Below are positions 15,277 to 23,919 of a stretch of 52,682 bases of DNA, piece after piece (within the stretch, counting starts at the first letter, position 1; each line of letters begins with the position of its first letter). The translations under genes were made by a program, and so were the position numbers. The DNA is from an uncultured Anaerolineae bacterium (GTDB lineage: Bacteria; Chloroflexota; Anaerolineae; Anaerolineales; Villigracilaceae): positions 1 to 52,682 of the forward strand of contig CAKZJX010000024.1 in the NCBI GenBank assembly GCA_937120535.1. The letters run 5' to 3'. The notes beneath the pieces were generated by a model. It searched no databases. It saw only the letters and a program-made list of their open reading frames with translations, and had not been told where the DNA came from.

Positions 15277-15777
15277 ATGCGCAACCTGGTTGCTTTCCCC
15301 ATCTTGCTGCTGGCGGTGATCGTGCAATCGGCGGTGATCAGCCGCATCCCCCTGCTGTCTGGGTTTGCTGATCTGCCGTTGGTACTGGTCACGGCTTGGG
15401 CGCTGCAGCCGAGAGTGACTACGGCTTGGCATTGGGCACTGTTGGCCGGAGCGCTGACCGCCTTTATGAGCGGTTTGCCGGTTGGGGTGCCGATAGCCGG
15501 CTTTTTGTTGGCCGCTGGGTTGGCTCAAGCATTTCGGCGTCGCGTTTGGCAGGCTCCGCTGTTGGCTATGCTGATCGTGATTTTTTTGGCTTCGATGCTC
15601 TATTACTCGCTGTCTTTTCTAGTCTTGTCGCTGTTTGGCGCTTCCCTTTCGCTTTCTACATCCTTCAGCCAGATCGTCCTGCCAGGCGTCTTGCTCAACC
15701 TGTTTTTGGCGGTGACTGTGTTCTGGTTTGTCCGCGATCTGGCTTTGTGGGTGTATCCGACGGAGGAAGAAGTGTGA
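15277..15777 (+). CDS. mreD: Rod-shape-determining protein MreD
   Basis: 166 residues, almost entirely hydrophobic with five or so membrane segments, as expected for MreD, the integral membrane partner in the MreBCD complex. Typical features are the N-terminal ILLLAVIVQSAVISRIPLLS and PLVLVTAWALQP. The sequence is poorly conserved in this family, so the call relies strongly on position between mreC and the PBP2 gene. The final GTGTGA overlaps the start codon of mrdA by four bases. Confidence 0.88.
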   Translation: MRNLVAFPILLLAVIVQSAVISRIPLLSGFADLPLVLVTAWALQPRVTTAWHWALLAGALTAFMSGLPVGVPIAGFLLAAGLAQAFRRRVWQAPLLAMLIVIFLASMLYYSLSFLVLSLFGASLSLSTSFSQIVLPGVLLNLFLAVTVFWFVRDLALWVYPTEEEV

Positions 15778-17969
15778 ATTCGGTCAATGGTACTCGCTTG
15801 TTTTTCGATCCACGCCGCATGGCGGTGGTGTATGTGATGTTGTTTGGTGTGTTTTTAGTGATGATCCTACGCCTGGTAAATTTACAGGTGTTGCAACATT
15901 TGGATTGGCTGGGACAGGCGGTGGAGAACTATACGGTTATTATCCGCGATCCGGCGTCGCGCGGCATCATCTACGACCGCAACGGATATGTGCTGGCACG
16001 CAACGCGCCGGCCTACCATGTGGTGATCACGCCGGCCGATCTGCCGGATGATCCGGCCGATGTTCAGCACATCTATCGTGAGCTTTCGGCGCTGATCGGT
16101 GTGCCGGTCAATCGTGGGACGGTCGAGGATGCCAAACGGATCGCTCCTTGTGTAGAGGGACCGGGTATTGTTCAGTTGGTGGCGTTGGGAGAGTCGTTGG
16201 CTCCGTATACGCCGGTGCGGGTGAAATGTTACGTGGAGGAGAATATCGCCCGTATCGTGCGCGAACGCGCTGTGGATTGGCCAGGGGTCTCGATCGAGGT
16301 GGAACCGATGCGGGAGTACCCAACCGGCTCGCTGACCGCCACCGTGGTGGGATTTCTCGGCCCGATCCCGGCTGCTTTCGAGGCAGAATATCGTGCCCAG
16401 GGATACGTCCCTGGCCGGGATAAGGTGGGGTATGCCGGCATTGAGCTTTCGATGGATGCGCTGCTTTTAGGGAAAAACGGCCGGCGGGTGATCCAGGAGG
16501 ACGTGGCTGGTAAGGTGTTACGCAACTTGGAACCGCCGATCCCTCCCACTCCGGGCTACAACGTTGTCCTGACGATCGACACGCGCTTGCAAGCCGCAGC
16601 CGAAGCCGTGCTCACCAATGAAATCCGTGAATGGAACGAGTTCTTTGGTGAAGAGCGCATCACCAGCGGTGTGGTTCTGGCCTTGAACCCCAAGACCGGC
16701 GAGGTGCTGGCTATGGTCTCGTATCCGACTTATGAGAACAATCGTATGGCCCGCTTTATTCCCGGCTATTACTATCAGCAGCTCAGTCAAGACCCACGAC
16801 GCCCGTTGTTGAACCATGCGATTTCCAGCGAATTTCCACCCGGTTCTACGTTCAAGCTGGCCACGGCGCTAGGTGCGTTGAACGAGGGGGTGATTACGTT
16901 AGGCGATACGATTCAGGCACCGGGGCAGTTGATCCTGGCGGAGAAGTTTTCGCCCAACGATCCGGGACGAGAGCGGCCTTTTGTGGATTGGGTCTACGAG
17001 CTGCGTGGCGTGATCAATCCCCAAGGGTTTGGAACGGTTGATTTTCTTCGTTGCATTGCTTTCTCGAGCAACGTTTGTTTTTACAAGTTGGGCGGCGGGT
17101 ATAAGGATGAGATTCGGCAGGGGTTGGGCATTGAACGCCTGCGCCAATATGCGCGTGCAATAGGCTACGATCAGGCATCCGGCATTGCCCTGCCCGGTGA
17201 ACAGGATGGACTGATCCCGACCCCGCAGTGGAAGCGCATCAATAAAGGGGAGAACTGGTCAACGGGAGATACGTATATCGCCAGTGTAGGACAGGGCTAC
17301 GTCTTGTCCACGCCGCTGCAGGTGCTGATGTCGGCCATGACCATTGCCAACGACGGCAAGCTGATGCAGCCGCTCATCGTGCGCGAGGTACGAGATAGCG
17401 AGGGCAACGTCGTGGAGAAGTGGTACGATCCACTAACTGGTGAGATCACCGATACTCGATCGAGCCCCACGTCGTATCGGATTTCTCCTTTTACCCCTAC
17501 TCTGAAATGGGATATTACGCGCGATCCGCTGATTCGGGAGTATATCTGTGAAGGCCCTTACTGCACTGAGACCGATAATTTCAAGACGGTACAACCCTCG
17601 GTGGTGCAAGCCGTGCAGGATGGGCTGAGGCTAGCGGTGATCGAGAACCAGGGTGGCTTGCGGCGCGGCACGTTGAACCGGGTGTTCACCGAGTTGGTGA
17701 ATTTGCCGATCGCTGTGGCTGGCAAGACCGGCACAGCTGAATATTGTGACGATGTGGCGTTGGCCAAGAATCGCTGTCGCTTTGGTGCCTGGCCGGCTCA
17801 TTCGTGGACGGTGGCCTACGCGCCCCATGAGGATCCGGAGATCATCGTCCTAGCCTTCTGCTACAACGGCGACGAAGGCGCTTCGGTAGCCGGCCCGATC
17901 GTGGCGCGCGTGCTCCAGGCCTACTTTGAGATCAAGGCGATTGATCTGGCAGCCAGCGGTGGCGGATAG
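15774..17969 (+). CDS. mrdA: Penicillin-binding protein 2 (peptidoglycan transpeptidase)
   Basis: 731 residues of class B PBP2, the crosslinking enzyme of cell elongation. A single membrane anchor at about 15-38 is followed by the dimerisation domain (SRGIIYDRNGYVLARNAPAY) and the transpeptidase domain. All three active-site motifs are visible: SxxK as STFK in FPPGSTFKLATALG, SxN as SSN in FSSNVCFYKLGGG, and KTG in VAGKTGTAEY. GTG 15774, overlapping mreD and preceded by CGGAGGAAGA, is the chosen start; the frame open upstream to 15396 is only mreD in another frame. It has longer loops than the E. coli protein (about 630 residues). Confidence 0.94.
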   Translation: MNSVNGTRLFFDPRRMAVVYVMLFGVFLVMILRLVNLQVLQHLDWLGQAVENYTVIIRDPASRGIIYDRNGYVLARNAPAYHVVITPADLPDDPADVQHIYRELSALIGVPVNRGTVEDAKRIAPCVEGPGIVQLVALGESLAPYTPVRVKCYVEENIARIVRERAVDWPGVSIEVEPMREYPTGSLTATVVGFLGPIPAAFEAEYRAQGYVPGRDKVGYAGIELSMDALLLGKNGRRVIQEDVAGKVLRNLEPPIPPTPGYNVVLTIDTRLQAAAEAVLTNEIREWNEFFGEERITSGVVLALNPKTGEVLAMVSYPTYENNRMARFIPGYYYQQLSQDPRRPLLNHAISSEFPPGSTFKLATALGALNEGVITLGDTIQAPGQLILAEKFSPNDPGRERPFVDWVYELRGVINPQGFGTVDFLRCIAFSSNVCFYKLGGGYKDEIRQGLGIERLRQYARAIGYDQASGIALPGEQDGLIPTPQWKRINKGENWSTGDTYIASVGQGYVLSTPLQVLMSAMTIANDGKLMQPLIVREVRDSEGNVVEKWYDPLTGEITDTRSSPTSYRISPFTPTLKWDITRDPLIREYICEGPYCTETDNFKTVQPSVVQAVQDGLRLAVIENQGGLRRGTLNRVFTELVNLPIAVAGKTGTAEYCDDVALAKNRCRFGAWPAHSWTVAYAPHEDPEIIVLAFCYNGDEGASVAGPIVARVLQAYFEIKAIDLAASGGG

Positions 17970-18021
17970 GCGTTATCATCACAAGGGCGTTGCGAAATCC
18001 ATAGGCGATCAAGCGCCGTGC

Positions 18022-18027
18022 TATAAT
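18022..18027 (+). promoter_or_regulatory. -10 box just upstream of minC
   Basis: TATAAT lies 12 bases before the chosen minC ATG and there is no Shine-Dalgarno sequence between them. Transcription from it would leave a leader of only about 5 bases. A TTGCGA is present but 26 bases upstream, too far for a standard -35. Confidence 0.45.
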
Positions 18028-18039
18028 TCCTTACTGGTT

Positions 18040-18753
18040 ATGGAGGGCTCGCAAGCGTTGATCCAGATCAAGGGTCTGCGTGATGGGCTGCTGGTCTCGC
18101 TAGGAGATGCAGAGTGGTCGCAGGCGCGGGCGGCATTGTTGGAGCAGATCGAGGCGCAACAGGCATTTTTCCGCGGGGCGCGCATGGCCTTAGATGTAGG
18201 GAATCGCATCTTCCACGTCAACGATCTAGCCGAGCTGCGCGATCGTCTCTCCGAACACGGTGTGACGTTGTGGGCGGTGATCAGCGAGTCGCCCACCACG
18301 GAGAAGACAGCTCAGTTGCTTGGCCTGGCGACCCGGATTGCCAAGCCGCGACCGCCGGAGCCGGCCCCGATTTTGCCGCAGGAAGTTGGCGAGCACATGG
18401 CATTATGGGTGGCGCGCACCCTGCGCTCGGGGACGCGCTTGGAAGTCCCTGGTCACGTGGTGATCGTCGGGGACGTGAATCCAGGGGCGGAGGTGATCGC
18501 CGAGGGCAACATCGTGGTGTGGGGCCGAGTGCGCGGCTTGGTGCACGCTGGGGCCGGCGGCGATGAGGCTGCTTTTGTATGCGGCTTAGACCTTTCGGCC
18601 GCTCAGGTGCGGATCGGGCGCGTAGCCGCTTTCGTCGAGGATGGAAGTGCTTCGCTGCGGCGTGAGGGAGAGATTCGCCCCCAGAAGGTAATTGTGAAAG
18701 ATGGTCTGTTGCGTTTCGAAGCGTGGCAGGCAACTCTTGGAAAAGGTGAATAA
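18040..18753 (+). CDS. minC: Septum site-determining protein MinC
   Basis: 237 residues in two domains. The N-terminal half (ALIQIKGLRDGLLVSLGD and the following helices) matches MinC_N, which acts on FtsZ. The C-terminal half is the right-handed beta-helix MinC_C (VVIVGDVNPGAEVIAEGNIV, VWGRVRGLVHAGAGGDEAA), which binds MinD. MinC blocks FtsZ ring assembly away from midcell. ATG 18040 gives the expected N-terminus; the frame extending to 17926 runs back into mrdA. minD starts 3 bases after the stop. Confidence 0.92.
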   Translation: MEGSQALIQIKGLRDGLLVSLGDAEWSQARAALLEQIEAQQAFFRGARMALDVGNRIFHVNDLAELRDRLSEHGVTLWAVISESPTTEKTAQLLGLATRIAKPRPPEPAPILPQEVGEHMALWVARTLRSGTRLEVPGHVVIVGDVNPGAEVIAEGNIVVWGRVRGLVHAGAGGDEAAFVCGLDLSAAQVRIGRVAAFVEDGSASLRREGEIRPQKVIVKDGLLRFEAWQATLGKGE

Positions 18754-18756
18754 TCC

Positions 18757-19551
18757 ATGGGCGCTCAGGTTGTAACCATCACATCTGGAAAGGGCGGCGT
18801 AGGAAAAACGACCGCCGTCGCCAATTTGGCCGTGGCCCTGGCTGCTGATGGGGCGCGGGTGGTCTGCATTGACGCCGACATCGGTTTGCGCAACCTAGAT
18901 GTGGTGATGGGTTTGGAGAATCGCATCGTCTACGATCTCGTGGACGTCATCGAGGGACGTTGCCGATTGCGCCAGGCGATGATCCGCGATAAGCGCTTGC
19001 CCGAGCTCTACCTGATCCCAGCGGCGCAAACCCGAGATAAATCGGCGGTCTCGCCCTCGGACATGATACGCCTGTGCGAGGAACTGCGCAACGACGTGGA
19101 TTGGATTTTGATCGACTCTCCAGCCGGCATTGAGCGCGGTTTCAAGAACGCGATTGCTCCAGCGGATCAGGTGTTGGTGATCACCAATCCTGAGGTATCT
19201 GCCGTGCGCGATGCCGATCGCGTGATCGGTATTTTGGAGGCCGAGGGCAAAGGGACACCGTCGTTGATCATCAATCGCCTCAATCAGACTATGGTCAAGC
19301 ATGGCGATATGCTTTCGGCTGAAGATGTGTTGGACTTGCTGGCTATCAAGTTGATCGGCATCGTGCCGGAAGATGATCAGGTGATCGTGGCAACCAACCG
19401 CGGCGTTCCAGTGGCGCTCGATCACAAGAGCCGGGCCGGCCAGGCGTTTCGCGATATTGCCCGGCGGCTGAAAGGCGAACAGGTGCCGTTTATGAACCTC
19501 GAGGCCGGCAGCAGTTTGTGGGAGCGGATCATCAGGCTGGGGAGGAAGTGA
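18757..19551 (+). CDS. minD: Septum site-determining ATPase MinD
   Basis: 264 residues of the ParA/MinD ATPase family. The deviant Walker A motif GKGGVGKTT is at about 11-19, the switch region is DADIGLRNLDVVMGLENRIV, and the Walker B-like stretch is DWILIDSPAGIERGF. The C-terminal amphipathic helix ending SSLWERIIRLGRK is the membrane-targeting sequence. MinD recruits MinC to the membrane and is displaced by MinE. The stop codon overlaps the first base of the minE start. Confidence 0.96.
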   Translation: MGAQVVTITSGKGGVGKTTAVANLAVALAADGARVVCIDADIGLRNLDVVMGLENRIVYDLVDVIEGRCRLRQAMIRDKRLPELYLIPAAQTRDKSAVSPSDMIRLCEELRNDVDWILIDSPAGIERGFKNAIAPADQVLVITNPEVSAVRDADRVIGILEAEGKGTPSLIINRLNQTMVKHGDMLSAEDVLDLLAIKLIGIVPEDDQVIVATNRGVPVALDHKSRAGQAFRDIARRLKGEQVPFMNLEAGSSLWERIIRLGRK

Positions 19552-19805
19552 TGTTGAATTTCCTGAAGTCGAAGCGCAGCGCTACCAGCGCCAAGGAACG
19601 ATTGCAACTGGTGTTGATCCACGATCGCACCGATTTGGCGCCGGCCGAATTGGACGCCCTGAAAGATGATCTGTTGGCTGTCATTTCGCGCTACGTAGAG
19701 ATCGAAACCGAGCAGGTTCGCATTCGGCTGGAAGGCGATGGCCGCTCGCAGCGCTTGGTGGCCGATATCCCTCTTCGCAGCAAGACCCGCCGACGCAGTG
19801 GATAG
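19551..19805 (+). CDS. minE: Cell division topological specificity factor MinE
   Basis: 84 residues with the usual MinE layout: a short N-terminal amphipathic segment (MLNFLKSKRS), the MinD-interacting helix region SAKERLQLVLIHDRTDLAPA, and a C-terminal domain containing DDLLAVISRYVEIETEQVRI. MinE stimulates MinD ATPase and generates the oscillation or gradient that positions the septum. ATG 19551 overlaps the minD stop by one base with GGGGAGGAAG upstream. A complete minCDE set here implies an oscillating Min system rather than a DivIVA-anchored one. Confidence 0.94.
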   Translation: MLNFLKSKRSATSAKERLQLVLIHDRTDLAPAELDALKDDLLAVISRYVEIETEQVRIRLEGDGRSQRLVADIPLRSKTRRRSG

Positions 19806-19832
19806 CAGGCCAGGGTGGTGTAGTAGTGGCTC

Positions 19833-20933
19833 ATGATTCGTAGCGTTTTGTGGCGTCACTTTGATTTCTGGTTGTTGGGCGCGATCGTCTTTGCGGTGGC
19901 CTTCGGCGTGGCGATGATCCGCTCGGCAGTGGCCGGGAACGAGGAGATCGCCCAATCGGTCACTCGTCAGATCCAGTTTGGCATTCTCGGCCTGATTGTG
20001 ATCGCCATTGTCACGGCCCTGGATTATCGCCTGTGGCTCAACATTCACCTAGTGATGTATGGGGTGACGATGGTGTTGCTGATCGGCATTTATATCAGCG
20101 CTCAACCCCAGTTCGGCGCTGCACGTTGGTTCCAGGTGGCCGGCTTTTTCATTCAACCTACCGAATTGGCTAAAGTGGTGGAAATTCTGATCCTGGCCTG
20201 GTATTTTGAGAAGACCAAAGATCAGCCTCGCGATCTGCGCTGGATTTTGGGAAGTTTGGCCTGGGTGTGGGGGTTGGCGATCTGGATCTTCTTGCAGCCC
20301 AATTTGAGCAATGTCATCGTCATGATGGTTATCTGGGCGGCGATGATCTGGATCAGTGGAATTCCGGTACGGTACTTGGCGTGGGGTGGAATAATCGCCT
20401 TGCTAGGAGTGGTGGCAGCGTTTCCTTTTTTGAGGGATTATCAACGCGATCGCATCTTAATCTTTTTGTTTCCTGATCCAAATGTCACCTATGGCGCAAC
20501 GTATAACGTGCTTCAGGCGTTGATCGCCATCGGTTCTGGTGGTCTGCTGGGTGCAGGATATGGGCATGGCACTCAAGTACAGTTGCGTTTCTTGAAAGTG
20601 CGCCATACTGACTTTATTTTTTCGGCCGTTGCGGAGGAATTTGGCTTGCTTGGCGCGTTGTTGGTAATTGCTTTGTTGGTATTTATCATTCTGCGCTGCT
20701 TGCGTGCGGCGCGCTTGGCCCGCGATATATCGGGCGCCTTGATCGCCTATGGGGTGGCGGTCCTGATCTTCTTCCAGGGAGCGGTAAATATCGCGGTGAA
20801 CTTGAGGCTGATCCCGGTTTCCGGCTTGCCGTTGCCGTTTATCAGTTATGGCGGCTCTGGCTTGGTGTCGTTGATGTTGGGGATCGGGTTGGTCGAAAGC
20901 GTGGTCTTACGCCACAAATCCCTTGAGTTCTGA
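19833..20933 (+). CDS. rodA: SEDS peptidoglycan glycosyltransferase RodA
   Basis: 366 residues with about ten membrane segments, the SEDS family polymerase that works with PBP2. Conserved features are QFGAARWFQVAGFFIQPTEL (Trp/Arg loop), GSGGLLGAGYGHGTQVQLRF, RHTDFIFSAVAEEFGLLG (containing the essential Asp of the family) and PVSGLPLPFISYGGSGL. The usual P-D-L-G-T motif reads LQPNLSN, so the conserved Asp there is Asn. It is called RodA rather than FtsW because of the mreBCD-mrdA context and the absence of a C-terminal tail. Confidence 0.88.
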   Translation: MIRSVLWRHFDFWLLGAIVFAVAFGVAMIRSAVAGNEEIAQSVTRQIQFGILGLIVIAIVTALDYRLWLNIHLVMYGVTMVLLIGIYISAQPQFGAARWFQVAGFFIQPTELAKVVEILILAWYFEKTKDQPRDLRWILGSLAWVWGLAIWIFLQPNLSNVIVMMVIWAAMIWISGIPVRYLAWGGIIALLGVVAAFPFLRDYQRDRILIFLFPDPNVTYGATYNVLQALIAIGSGGLLGAGYGHGTQVQLRFLKVRHTDFIFSAVAEEFGLLGALLVIALLVFIILRCLRAARLARDISGALIAYGVAVLIFFQGAVNIAVNLRLIPVSGLPLPFISYGGSGLVSLMLGIGLVESVVLRHKSLEF

Positions 20934-20985
20934 GCCCAATCCAGAAACTTTCTGCATCGAATCCTTCCACCGAGGAGGCTGTTTC

Positions 20986-22470
20986 TTGACCGATCGACCT
21001 GTTCGTGTTCGTTTTGCCCCTTCGCCGACCGGCCATCTGCACATCGGCGGTGCGCGCACGGCGCTATTCAACTACTTGTTTGCCCGAAAAACGGGAGGCC
21101 AGTTCATCTTGCGCATTGAGGATACCGATCGCAAGCGTTTTGTGCCCGGCGCTGAGCAGGAGATCATCGAAGGGTTGCGCTGGCTTGGGTTGGAGTACGA
21201 TGAAGGCCCCGACATCGGCGGCCCATATCGTCCCTATCGCCAGACCGAACGGCTGGAGATCTATCGTCAGCGCGCTTGGGAATTGGTGGAGCGCAGCGCG
21301 GCCTATCCCTGCTTCTGTACCCCAGAGCGGCTTGAGAAGCTGCGCCAGGAACAGATGCGCAACAAGCAGCAAGCCCGCTACGATGGGCTGTGCCGAGATC
21401 TTGACCCCGATGTGGCAGCGCGTCGCGTAGCCCAGGGCGAGCGCTATGTGATTCGCTTCAAGATGCCGCGTCACGGCGTGACCATCGCACGCGATCATCT
21501 ACGCGGCGAGATCGTCACCGAGAATCAGTATCTGGACGATTATGTGCTGCTCAAGTCAGATGGTTTCCCCACCTATCACTTGGCCGCCATGGTGGACGAT
21601 CACGAGATGAAGATCACCCACGTCTTCCGTGGTTCCGAGTGGCTTTCGACGTTTCCGCTGCACGTCCAGGTGGTGCGTGCCTTCGGCTGGGAAGAGCCGG
21701 TGTGGATTCATCTTTCGGTGTTCCTTAAGCCCAGCGGCAAGGGCAAGATGAGCAAGCGCGAGAGCGCCGAAACGTTGAAGGACGGTTATTCTATCTTTGT
21801 CAAGGATATGAAGGAGTTAGGTTTCATCCCAGAAGGTGTGTTGAATTGGATTTCCCTGATGGGATGGGGCGTGCCCGAAGACGATGTGATGACGCTGGAG
21901 AAAATGATCGAGCGATTCGAGATTGACAGTTTGACGCCCTCACCGGCAGCCATTAACTTCCAGAAGCTTGATCATTTCAACAGAGCTCATATCCGCCGCC
22001 TCTCGACTGAGGATCTGGCGCGCCGCATCAAGCCGTACTTCCTGGCCCACAACCTCGCTGTGGATGACGATCAGCTGCTGCGCGTGGTGCCCTTGCTACG
22101 CGAGCGCTTGGTGACCCTGGACGATTGTCTGGCGTTTGGGGCATTTTTCTTTAGTGAGACGGTGGAGCCGGCCCCCGAAGAGCTGATCCCCAAAGGCTTG
22201 AGCGCCCAACAGGCAGCCCAGATCGCCCGCCGCGTCTATGCGATCCTGGAGGCGGTGCCAGATATGGAACCTGTTCACACCGAGCCACCGCTGCGCGCCT
22301 ATGTGGAGGAGTCCGGATTTAACGTCAACCAGGTGTTTGGTTTGGTGCGGGTCGCTGTGACCGGTCAGAGGGTTAGCCCGCCGCTCTTCGAGAGCATGGC
22401 AGTGATCGGCCGGGAGAAGGTGTTGGAGCGGTTGAAGCGCGCCGGCGATATCCTGGAATCGATGTCCTAA
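20986..22470 (+). CDS. gltX: Glutamyl-tRNA synthetase
   Basis: 494 residues of class I GluRS. The HIGH motif is HLHIGG in RFAPSPTGHLHIGGART and the KMSKS motif is KMSKR in GKGKMSKRESAE. RIEDTDRKRFVPG and VFRGSEWLSTFPLH also fit the glutamyl/glutaminyl branch. It charges tRNA-Glu in the cytoplasm. The start is TTG 20986 with a GAGGAGG ribosome site 8 bases upstream; the open frame to 20923 overlaps rodA's 3' end and lacks such a site. It is the last plus-strand gene before a convergent lipoprotein gene. Confidence 0.95.
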   Translation: MTDRPVRVRFAPSPTGHLHIGGARTALFNYLFARKTGGQFILRIEDTDRKRFVPGAEQEIIEGLRWLGLEYDEGPDIGGPYRPYRQTERLEIYRQRAWELVERSAAYPCFCTPERLEKLRQEQMRNKQQARYDGLCRDLDPDVAARRVAQGERYVIRFKMPRHGVTIARDHLRGEIVTENQYLDDYVLLKSDGFPTYHLAAMVDDHEMKITHVFRGSEWLSTFPLHVQVVRAFGWEEPVWIHLSVFLKPSGKGKMSKRESAETLKDGYSIFVKDMKELGFIPEGVLNWISLMGWGVPEDDVMTLEKMIERFEIDSLTPSPAAINFQKLDHFNRAHIRRLSTEDLARRIKPYFLAHNLAVDDDQLLRVVPLLRERLVTLDDCLAFGAFFFSETVEPAPEELIPKGLSAQQAAQIARRVYAILEAVPDMEPVHTEPPLRAYVEESGFNVNQVFGLVRVAVTGQRVSPPLFESMAVIGREKVLERLKRAGDILESMS

Positions 22471-22504
22471 GAAAAAGCCTGCCCCGGTTTGCCGACCAGG
22501 GCAG
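22471..22504 (-). terminator. Rho-independent terminator of the first lipoprotein gene
   Basis: On the minus strand CTGCCC (22504-22499) pairs with GGGCAG (22484-22479) around a 14-base loop, directly followed by GCTTTTTC. It sits between the convergent gltX and lipoprotein stop codons and is oriented for the lipoprotein. The plus-strand side has only a weak T run. Confidence 0.6.
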
Positions 22505-22529
22505 AGCTTTGCTCCAGGAGAGAAGAACA

Positions 22530-23129
22530 TCACGGGGGAAGCATACTCACCGAGTTGCGTCCGATCTTCATCGTCCAGAGGTCCGAGTTGTTGACGCACA
22601 GTCCGGTTCCAGAGGCGGTGCTGGGGTTTTTGGGGTCGTTCACCCAGAAGTAAGCCGAGTAGCATCCCTGAGGAACGGTTAGGATAATCTCACCGTTGCG
22701 AGGCAATTGAATGCCGATCACGCCTGTCACACCGTGACCGCGGTCTTTATAAAGACAGATGCTGCCGTTGACGGGTGCTTTGTTTGAATTGATGATGCGC
22801 AAGGTGAATTTGGGGCCAGGGACGTTGGCCGGCATGGCCTGATAGCAGGGTCCTTGACCGCTCACGGCTCGGGTAGCAGTTGGCGCAATGGTCGGAAATG
22901 TGGGTAGGACAGTCGTAGGAGTGGGAGAGGGAAACGGCGTGGGGGTGTCGGTTGGGGGCGGAGTTGGAGTGGCGGTCGGCATGGCGGCTTGGGTTTGGGC
23001 GGCCATGGTGAACGCCAGAGCCACCGCTGAAGCTTGAATGCTGGCTGCATCAATGGTCGGTGTGGGCTGGGGCCCGCAGGCTGCCAGAAGGAGGATTAAT
23101 CCAAGAAGAATAGGGATAGCTCGCTTCAT
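22530..23129 (-). CDS. Lipoprotein with Thr/Pro-rich stalk, unknown function
   Basis: 199 residues. A lipoprotein signal (PILLGLILLLAAC, Cys18) is followed by an Ala/Gln-rich segment and a low-complexity Pro/Thr/Ser stalk to about residue 88, then a roughly 110-residue cysteine-containing beta-rich domain (FTLRIINSNKAPVNGSICLY, GEIILTVPQGCYSAYFWV). The layout is the same as the next gene and the two look like paralogues: a membrane-tethered extracellular domain on a flexible stalk. The domain was not recognised. The gene has its own terminator. Confidence 0.75.
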   Translation of the reverse strand: MKRAIPILLGLILLLAACGPQPTPTIDAASIQASAVALAFTMAAQTQAAMPTATPTPPPTDTPTPFPSPTPTTVLPTFPTIAPTATRAVSGQGPCYQAMPANVPGPKFTLRIINSNKAPVNGSICLYKDRGHGVTGVIGIQLPRNGEIILTVPQGCYSAYFWVNDPKNPSTASGTGLCVNNSDLWTMKIGRNSVSMLPP

Positions 23130-23233
23130 TATGTATCTACTACTCCTCAGAGTGTTTGGGCTGTTTGGGTGTTGGTTAAACGCTGAATTCGGCCGGAGAG
23201 TTCCCTCGGTAGGTTTGAGGTCGAGGTTCAGGC

Positions 23234-23902
23234 TCAGGGTTGGGTGATGAGGACATTGTTGCGCTTGAAGGTGAAGGTGTATTCTTCAAAGCGTTTGATG
23301 CGGATCTCGCCGCTGTAGGCCTTCCCACGTACATAGGCCACATATAGGCAAAGCCCTGTCGGGAGTTTGATCTTGATGCGGCCGTAGACAGGATATTCGA
23401 TGATGGTGATCAGATCATTTTCTAAGATGCACTGGAAGGAAATATAGGCCGGCCGGGCAGAAAGATTACGGAGGGTGACAAAGCCGTAGGGGACAGCCGG
23501 CGGAACGGTGCCGTAGATCAATGGGCCTGGGGTGGCGGTGGGCGTGCGGCTGGCTGTTACTACGATCGTCTGTGTAGGGGTGGGTGTGGCTGTGGAGGTG
23601 GAGGTAGTGGGTGTAAATGTGCTCGTCACAGCCGAGCCAGAAGGGGTAGGGCTGCTGGTCGGGGTAAGGACATGGGGGGCGTCCGTGGGAGCCGCCAACG
23701 GGAGGAGCGTGGGGGAGGCGAGAACCGATGGCTGGATGGGGAAGGAGGTCGGTGTGGGAAGCGCGGCCAGGGTTTGAGCCGCCAGCGTTCGGGCGACTGC
23801 CATTGCAGTCGTCTGAGCCTGTTCTACGGAGATCGATGTGGGTAGACAGGCAAGTATGATTAGGGAAAGAAGAACGATTCCTATAAGGCGGCGCATGGCC
23901 AA
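23234..23902 (-). CDS. Paralogous lipoprotein with Thr/Pro-rich stalk
   Basis: 222 residues. The signal peptide ends in the lipobox IILAC (Cys19). The following helix SVEQAQTTAMAVARTLAAQT resembles the matching part of its neighbour. A long Thr/Ser/Pro stalk fills about residues 50-125. The C-terminal domain (VPYGFVTLRNLSARPAYISF, IKIKLPTGLCLYVAYVRGKA) has the same order of strands as the downstream protein, including a (L/V)P-x-G-x-C/L-Y turn. Function unknown. Its promoter was not found. The thioredoxin gene 17 bases downstream of its start codon region lies on the same strand. Confidence 0.75.
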   Translation of the reverse strand: MAMRRLIGIVLLSLIILACLPTSISVEQAQTTAMAVARTLAAQTLAALPTPTSFPIQPSVLASPTLLPLAAPTDAPHVLTPTSSPTPSGSAVTSTFTPTTSTSTATPTPTQTIVVTASRTPTATPGPLIYGTVPPAVPYGFVTLRNLSARPAYISFQCILENDLITIIEYPVYGRIKIKLPTGLCLYVAYVRGKAYSGEIRIKRFEEYTFTFKRNNVLITQP

Positions 23903-23919
23903 CCTTCCACCTTGCTGGA

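Noticed and set aside
15396-15773. N-terminal extension of PBP2 to 857 residues
   Set aside because: It overlaps mreD in another frame and lacks a ribosome site. GTG 15774 with CGGAGGAAGA and a membrane anchor is the natural start.
22860-23060. Tandem repeat in the lipoprotein stalk region
   Set aside because: The repetitive DNA reflects Thr/Pro-rich coding (ACN and CCN codons) and has no constant unit, so it is not a CRISPR or VNTR.
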